This document shows, one piece after another, positions 7,236 to 10,894 of a stretch of 10,894 nucleotides of DNA. Every line of letters starts with the position of its first letter. Position 1 is the first letter of the stretch. Source of the stretch: Candidatus Latescibacterota bacterium (lineage in GTDB: Bacteria > Latescibacterota > UBA2968); assembly GCA_018650745.1 (NCBI GenBank), contig JABIFK010000639.1, positions 1 through 10,894 on the forward strand. The letters are read 5' to 3'. Both the position numbers and the translations under genes were made by a program. Below the pieces are notes generated by a model that did not search any database, was not told where the DNA came from, and saw only the letters and a list, made by a program, of their open reading frames with translations.

Positions 7236-8702
7236 TCAGAGTTTGTAAACAACAGCGTGTTCATCTTCGTAGACTGGAGGCAACAAATTTGGGTCCCGTT
7301 TGAGACTGGCTAAAAAGTCGCGATCTTTTTTTAAACTGAAGATGAATTGAGCGTGAAAGTCTTTTTTTATTTGTGCGAGAGGGTCCGTTGCTTCGCCCTT
7401 TACAAGATCCAACCATTGATCATAAAGTTTGGCATCATAATAATAAAGGTAGTGCGGATCGAGTCCGACGATGTAACGGTTGTGTGTGTTGAAATGGTAA
7501 AGCAAAGGAAAGTCATCCCAATCGCCTGTAAACACAATCGCGTTTTCTTCAGAGGCCTCGCTCAGATATGTTGCAGCACCGGCATAAACCTCAGGTAAAC
7601 GATCTACACTTCGATAGTCGACAATGTGATCTAAGGTATCCCACCCACAAAGTAAAATGATGAGTGTAACTGTTGATATGGTGAGTTTACCTTTGTGAGT
7701 AGACCAATTTCTTTTAAGGTCGTATTGAATCAGGTGGGGATTGAGCGCAAATGCAGAAAATAGGACGGCAAATACCGGCCAATATTCGACGAACCGACGC
7801 ACATTCATGTACATACACAATATAATGGTCGAAAATATAAATAGGATGCGTGCCGAAGACGAGAGCGTTTTGGGCGTGAGGAAGAAGTAGGTTGCTGTTG
7901 CCAATGTGAGTGCCCAAGGAAGGAGGGCATTGCGAACGGCTGAGGACGACGCGTAGGGGTAATCTTCGTTGCCAGCGGTTACCACATCGGCAAATTCTAT
8001 TTGTGTATACGACTTAAATAAGAAAACAATGTTGTGCGGGAAATAAGGATGGACAATCAAACCCAGCACAATACCGAGCCCACAATAGAGCAAAATTTGT
8101 GGGCGTTTTTTTTGTTCAAAAAGAGAGGCGCCAAATGCCGAACACGCAAGTACTGCAATCAGTGGAAATCCGCCATAGAACCAGACATAAAGTGCTGATA
8201 TGAGAATAAACCACCGGTCTTTTTGCGCGAGTGCGAGGTAAGTTGCCAAGAGTAACATGCAAAGTGAAATGCTTGGGGCCCTAGCCATACTCAGCCGAAA
8301 TAGAAAGGGCGCTGAAGATGCCAGAAGAATAAGGGTCCAAATTGAGGCGAAACGGATCTGATTTGATTGTAGGATAAGCAAAAAAAGGAGAATGGACAGT
8401 GTGCCAAAGACCACTCCATAAATTTTTGCACCCGTAATCAAATTTCCAAATGTGAAGGGTATTTGGATGATGTGGAATAAGAAATGGTCATCGGCAAAGT
8501 TGGTGGCGTAGATGGTGTAAACAAGGTGAGAGAACGTGTCGGGAATCCCATTTTGCCAGATAGATTTGCTAAACTGAATGTGAAAATATCCGTCCACACC
8601 TGTAAGGCCCGGTGTCAAGGTCAGTATCCAAGTAAACAGTGCGGCCGCAAGAACAGTGATTGCTGCATATTGTAAGCACACATGTTGAGGCTTAGTTGGC
8701 AA
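7236..8702 (-). CDS. STT3/GT-C-like membrane protein with C-terminal periplasmic domain
   Basis: A 488-aa protein with roughly 10-11 hydrophobic helices up to about residue 360, followed by a soluble domain of about 120 residues, the general layout of STT3/PglB/AglB and related GT-C transferases. After the first helix (about 11-31) the external loop carries GVDGYFHIQF (Asp37, His41), comparable to the STT3 first Asp motif. NFADDHFLFH (68-77) forms a second acidic/His motif. An RR-EY helix (VRRFVEYWPVF) lies late in the membrane part. The soluble part includes GDWDDFPLLYHF and GLDPHYLYYYD. No WWDYG-type motif was seen, so it is probably a relative rather than a true oligosaccharyltransferase. 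The start is a TTG inside the last codons of the kinase gene (11-nt overlap), preceded by a good Shine-Dalgarno sequence. An alternative GTG at 8681 has none. Confidence 0.75.
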   Translation of the reverse strand: MPTKPQHVCLQYAAITVLAAALFTWILTLTPGLTGVDGYFHIQFSKSIWQNGIPDTFSHLVYTIYATNFADDHFLFHIIQIPFTFGNLITGAKIYGVVFGTLSILLFLLILQSNQIRFASIWTLILLASSAPFLFRLSMARAPSISLCMLLLATYLALAQKDRWFILISALYVWFYGGFPLIAVLACSAFGASLFEQKKRPQILLYCGLGIVLGLIVHPYFPHNIVFLFKSYTQIEFADVVTAGNEDYPYASSSAVRNALLPWALTLATATYFFLTPKTLSSSARILFIFSTIILCMYMNVRRFVEYWPVFAVLFSAFALNPHLIQYDLKRNWSTHKGKLTISTVTLIILLCGWDTLDHIVDYRSVDRLPEVYAGAATYLSEASEENAIVFTGDWDDFPLLYHFNTHNRYIVGLDPHYLYYYDAKLYDQWLDLVKGEATDPLAQIKKDFHAQFIFSLKKDRDFLASLKRDPNLLPPVYEDEHAVVYKL

Positions 8703-9525
8703 AACGTTCTACCCTTTCTATTGCTTCCAGCAGGTTGTTCATTGTCAACTCAAAAGAAGGCACAGACTCTACGATTTGGCCGAGCGTATCTAGAAGCTGA
8801 GGGTTTTGTGTTCGTTTATACGTTAACTTTAGGAGCTTCTGAAGGCTCTGAATGGGCGAAACTGGCAAGAGCGTCGTATCGTGTTCTAACTGGTAGTTGG
8901 GGAATATGATTGCGTCTATTGAACACGGTTGTTTCTGGGGGATGTTGTCAAAAGCTTGAGGAGATATGCAATGGCTGTTGTTTAGAAAGAGTGTCGTACG
9001 AGGTTGTTGGAGGTGATTTTGATCGTCCAATGCTTGGAATAAGCTGAGATCCGTTTTATTGCATAAAACGCGTGGAAACGCGTAAGCATTTGCCGTGTTG
9101 GGTTCAATGAGGGCCATCTCATCGGAGAGGAAACTGCCGCCACGCAATAGACAACCCAGCGTCAGGGTCGTTTTTCCTTTGCCCGAACGTCCTGGAAATA
9201 GGATGGTTTTGCCATTGCAAACAACCGCACCTGAATGAATGCCGATAAAGTGCATTTTGTCAAATGCGCTCCGAACCAATCTCAACTCAAGTAGGGAGAT
9301 GCACTCATCAACTGAGGTATAACTTCTGGGTTTTTTGGCTTGGGGGAAAACATTTATCCTGCCATCAGCACTTTGGTTGATTTCAAAAGGTATGGGACTT
9401 GATTCTGGTGGTGTATGTGTTTTGAAACCTGCAAAAAGGTGGCGGAGTTTCTCTGAGATTTGTGGAGAATTTGTAGAAACTTTGTAGTGGGAGTCAGCAA
9501 TGGCAAACTGCTGGTAATAGGTCAT
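8692..9525 (-). CDS. HPr-kinase-related P-loop protein (peptide-modification type)
   Basis: A 277-aa protein related to the C-terminal catalytic half of HPr kinase/phosphorylase. The N-terminal 90 residues resemble the variable region of HprK-related proteins. The core runs through FIGIHSGAVV (93-102, His97), LFPGRSGKGKTTLTL (109-123, the P-loop), FLSDEMALI (132-140, the acidic Mg-binding site) and AYAFPRVL (147-154), an arrangement typical of the HprK-related kinase A/B groups. It lacks the full-length HprK architecture, and no PTS or HPr gene is nearby, so carbon-catabolite control is unlikely. Known relatives in RiPP clusters phosphorylate a Ser of the peptide (for example the paeninodin kinase), and others sit with PqqD-like proteins in exopolysaccharide/exosortase regions. 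It overlaps the PqqD gene by ATGA. The likely substrate, by neighbourhood only, is the Ser-rich small protein two genes upstream. Confidence 0.85.
   Translation of the reverse strand: MTYYQQFAIADSHYKVSTNSPQISEKLRHLFAGFKTHTPPESSPIPFEINQSADGRINVFPQAKKPRSYTSVDECISLLELRLVRSAFDKMHFIGIHSGAVVCNGKTILFPGRSGKGKTTLTLGCLLRGGSFLSDEMALIEPNTANAYAFPRVLCNKTDLSLFQALDDQNHLQQPRTTLFLNNSHCISPQAFDNIPQKQPCSIDAIIFPNYQLEHDTTLLPVSPIQSLQKLLKLTYKRTQNPQLLDTLGQIVESVPSFELTMNNLLEAIERVERFAN
8712..8718 (-). promoter_or_regulatory. Shine-Dalgarno that decides a TTG start
   Basis: GAAAGGG on the minus strand lies 9 nt before the TTG at 8702, inside the 3' end of the kinase gene. It is the main reason to take this non-ATG start for the membrane protein. 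The next in-frame start, GTG at 8681, has no comparable site. Confidence 0.5.
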
Positions 9526-9785
9526 TGTGGTGGGGGTGTTTGTATGAGGCCGAGGGTTTTGAATTGCTCCAAAATATTTTCAACATCCTTTTGGGCGACA
9601 TCTGCTGAAACGGTGTAGGTGCTTTCCAGCTCTTTGGCGATCTGTTTCGGGGCTAATGTGATGCGTTCCCAGACGAATTGTGCAGTTGGGTTGAGTGTGT
9701 GTACGGCATCTTGGGAGGGGTCGTAAAGAACGAGTTGACCCTCAATTTCTCGGGTGATGATGTCTTTGGTGAGTTCTGTTGGCAT
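9522..9785 (-). CDS. PqqD-family peptide-binding protein (RRE-like)
   Basis: An 87-aa protein that fits the whole PqqD fold. It has a beta-hairpin part GQLVLYDPSQDAVHTLN (16-32), then the conserved LNPTAQFVWE (31-40), then helices IAKELESTY and VAQKDVENILEQF, and the closing GLIQ. PqqD and its relatives are RiPP recognition elements that hold the leader of a precursor peptide and present it to a modifying enzyme. Only 17 nt separate it from the small Tat-type gene upstream, and it overlaps the HprK-related gene downstream by 4 nt, which is the arrangement known as the HprK-related/PqqD pair. No radical SAM enzyme is in view, so this is not a PQQ pathway. Confident on family; its client is inferred to be the neighbouring small protein. 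Confidence 0.88.
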   Translation of the reverse strand: MPTELTKDIITREIEGQLVLYDPSQDAVHTLNPTAQFVWERITLAPKQIAKELESTYTVSADVAQKDVENILEQFKTLGLIQTPPPQ

Positions 9786-9802
9786 GATTAGTCAATATAA
9801 AA

Positions 9803-10111
9803 CTATCTGGGTTCACCGTATTTACGTCCGTCATCACTGTCGCTGTCGCTGTTGCTGTTATCGTCATCGTTGTCGTTAGAATTGCCCGGTGGTGGCGGGT
9901 TATTGCCCAATTGACTGGGCGGGATACCACCGCCGCCACTGTCACTGTCATCGTCATCGGCATCTGCTTCAGACGACGAGGTGAGTAAAAAAACAGATTC
10001 AACCGCTGGAATTACATAAGGCAATAAGGCTGCGCCCTTGAGACCTTGTTTGATAAAGGATCGGCGAGATGATTCTGCTGGCTGGTTGTCTGCTTCGTCA
10101 GATTCGGACAT
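9803..10111 (-). CDS. Small Tat-signal protein with acidic Ser/Asp/Asn tail (candidate modified peptide precursor)
   Basis: A 102-aa protein. The N-terminal hydrophilic part is followed by SRRSFIK (15-21), a near-consensus twin-arginine motif, then a hydrophobic stretch to about 44 and an A-x-A site (ADA, 49-51) after which signal peptidase could cut. The predicted mature part is only about 51 residues: DDDDSDSGGGG, a Pro/Gly hinge with PPPPG, then a run of Asn, Ser and Asp (77-94) and a short basic end. The hydrophobic region contains PYVIPAV (31-37). YxxPxV resembles the YxxPxL element that RRE proteins bind in lasso-peptide leaders. The gene is first in its operon, 17 nt before the PqqD-like gene, with a Shine-Dalgarno AAGG at 10124-10121. 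I do not recognise a named family. It is most likely either a precursor peptide modified by the downstream enzymes or a Tat-exported surface protein; the two are not exclusive. Confidence 0.75.
   Translation of the reverse strand: MSESDEADNQPAESSRRSFIKQGLKGAALLPYVIPAVESVFLLTSSSEADADDDDSDSGGGGIPPSQLGNNPPPPGNSNDNDDDNSNSDSDSDDGRKYGEPR
9830..9883 (-). repeat. In-frame Ser/Asp/Asn low-complexity codon repeat
   Basis: Residues 77-94 of the small Tat-type protein are made only of Asn, Ser and Asp, written mainly with GAY, AAY and AGY codons. This gives a trinucleotide-like periodicity (plus strand: tcgctgtcgctgttgctgtt). Such stretches change length easily by slippage. A smaller acidic run encodes residues 50-58. 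Confidence 0.65.
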
Positions 10112-10158
10112 GATGAGTGGCCTTGGTAAGGGATGTAAACATCAGTTCTCTAAACAGA

Positions 10159-10187
10159 AATATAGCAGTTTGAGTGGGGTACGTCAA
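10159..10187 (-). promoter_or_regulatory. Sigma70-type promoter of the small-peptide/PqqD/kinase operon
   Basis: Minus strand: -35 TTGACG (10187-10182), 17-nt spacer, -10 TATATT (10164-10159), five of six matches in each. The predicted start is near 10152, with a leader of about 41 nt. The -35 overlaps the stop codon of the HD-GYP gene, so the operon is separable from that gene although it reads in the same direction. No regulator site was recognised. Confidence 0.8.
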
Positions 10188-10894
10188 CTGCCTGGTTTCA
10201 TGCCCATATCCTCTGGCGTGACCGTGTCTGTAATGTGCAAAATGGGGTGTTCTCGAAGGCGAATTTCTCGGTTGTCTTGCACTGGGCGACCTTCAATGTC
10301 AAACATGATCTGAATGGCGGGCCGCAAGGGTGAATCGTTGTCTGTGTCGACGACGCGCCCAACAATGCCAGAATTGAGTTTAACCATACTGCCAACGGGG
10401 AATGCCGATAACGTTTTGAGCAAGATGCGAACCACGCGTGGATCAAATTCTTGTTTGCGGGTTTGTAGGATTTCTTTCACGGCCTCAAATGGCAACATAC
10501 CACGTCTGTCTGGGCGAGAACGCGTGAGACCCGCATAAATATCGGCCACACCAATGATTTTTGCGTATTCATGAATCAGGTTGCCCGTGAGACCTTGTGG
10601 ATAACCCGAGCCATCTTCACGCTCGTGTTCTTGGTAGGCCACTTCAGACAACCATTGATAATCTGCACCCAATTGTTGAAGAATTGCGCGTCCTTTTGCG
10701 GGATGCTCGTGCAATAGGGCGATGTCGGTTTGCGTAAACTGGCCTTTGCTGAATAGATCTGGGGGGAGGGTAACCATCCCAACGTCGTGTAGAAAGGCCG
10801 ACACGCCTAAGTCAATGAGTTGGTTGCGATTATAGGATAAACCTTGGCCAATTTTAATGGCATAAATTGCAACATTAACCGAGTGAAGCACAAC
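10184..10894 (-). CDS. HD-GYP domain protein, altered motifs (5' end off window)
   Basis: The C-terminal 236 residues of a cyclic-di-GMP phosphodiesterase-type protein; the frame is open to the right edge. The HD-GYP domain begins with LHSVNVAIYA (His4), then FLHDVGMVTLP (35-45), LLHEHPAKGRAIL (60-72), YQEHEREDGSGYPQGL (87-102) and IGVADIYAGLTRSRPDR. Canonical members read HDxGK and HHExxxGxGYP. Here the Lys is Met40 and the first His of the HH pair is Glu89, while the GYP itself is intact. The final 70 residues form the small domain often found after HD-GYP (FPVGSMVKLNSGIVGRVV). The protein would degrade or sense c-di-GMP, a usual controller of exopolysaccharide production. With the changed ligands, reduced activity or a sensing role is possible. 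It shares orientation with the downstream operon, but that operon has its own promoter. Confidence 0.9.
   Translation of the reverse strand, partial: VVLHSVNVAIYAIKIGQGLSYNRNQLIDLGVSAFLHDVGMVTLPPDLFSKGQFTQTDIALLHEHPAKGRAILQQLGADYQWLSEVAYQEHEREDGSGYPQGLTGNLIHEYAKIIGVADIYAGLTRSRPDRRGMLPFEAVKEILQTRKQEFDPRVVRILLKTLSAFPVGSMVKLNSGIVGRVVDTDNDSPLRPAIQIMFDIEGRPVQDNREIRLREHPILHITDTVTPEDMGMKPGS

Noticed and set aside
8692..9525. True HPr kinase/phosphorylase of carbon-catabolite control
   Set aside because: The protein has only the P-loop core with divergent signature motifs, and no HPr, PTS or RpoN-associated genes are near. The PqqD neighbour points to the HprK-related peptide group.
9742..10002. Minus-strand 86-aa open frame rich in Thr and Val
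   Set aside because: It lies in another frame of the Ser/Asp/Asn-encoding repeat of the small Tat-type gene and has repeat-driven composition with no domain. The Tat-type frame has the promoter, ribosome site and signal motif.
7236..10111. Lasso-peptide or PQQ biosynthesis cluster
   Set aside because: No asparagine-synthetase-like cyclase, transglutaminase-like protease, radical SAM enzyme or other pqq gene is in the window. Only the RRE-like and kinase parts are shared.
1..10894. Exosortase/PEP-CTERM system
   Set aside because: HprK-like, PqqD-like, nucleotidyltransferase and Wza/Wzc genes often occur in such loci, but neither an exosortase nor a PEP-CTERM tail is visible here. It could lie outside the window.

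Overview
The window looks like chromosomal DNA from a Gram-negative (diderm) bacterium. It carries an outer-membrane polysaccharide export protein paired with an inner-membrane chain-length/tyrosine-kinase protein, a lipoprotein, a Tat-type signal and an HD-GYP signalling domain. Base composition is moderate (by eye mid-40s % GC) and most genes lack a strong Shine-Dalgarno sequence. I cannot name the phylum with confidence. No tRNA, rRNA, CRISPR array, insertion sequence or phage gene was seen, and no stretch over about 180 bases is without a gene.

Layout from right to left, because nearly everything reads on the minus strand. (1) 10894-10184: the C-terminal part of an HD-GYP domain protein that enters from the right edge. 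Several catalytic-motif positions are altered. (2) 10187-7236: a compact operon behind a very good sigma70-type promoter (TTGACG, 17 nt, TATATT). It encodes a 102-aa Tat-signal protein with a Ser/Asp/Asn-rich acidic tail, a PqqD-family small protein, an HPr-kinase-related P-loop protein and a GT-C/STT3-like membrane protein. The last three genes overlap by 4 and 11 nt. (3) 5968-7233: the only plus-strand gene, a second GT-C-like membrane glycosyltransferase. It sits 2 bp from its convergent neighbour and 15 bp from its divergent neighbour. (4) 5952-4061: a PF14907-type nucleotidyltransferase overlapping (ATGA) a putative lipoprotein with an Sm-like beta-rich region and two hydrophobic helices. 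(5) 3948-1: a second strong promoter (TTGACT, 17 nt, TAAAAT) preceded by two phased 10-bp T-rich repeats. It drives a Wza-like SLBB export protein and a Wzc/GumC-type BY-kinase that runs off the left edge.

Working model: the left part makes an exopolysaccharide export machine (outer-membrane channel plus polymerisation/export kinase). The right part looks like a peptide-modification cassette: an exported small precursor, a PqqD-like peptide-binding chaperone, an HprK-like kinase and a nucleotidyltransferase, accompanied by two membrane glycosyltransferases. Whether the two parts cooperate, for example to build a surface glycan on a small acidic protein, is inference. The most interesting item is the Tat/acidic peptide + PqqD + HprK-like + GT-C + nucleotidyltransferase set.
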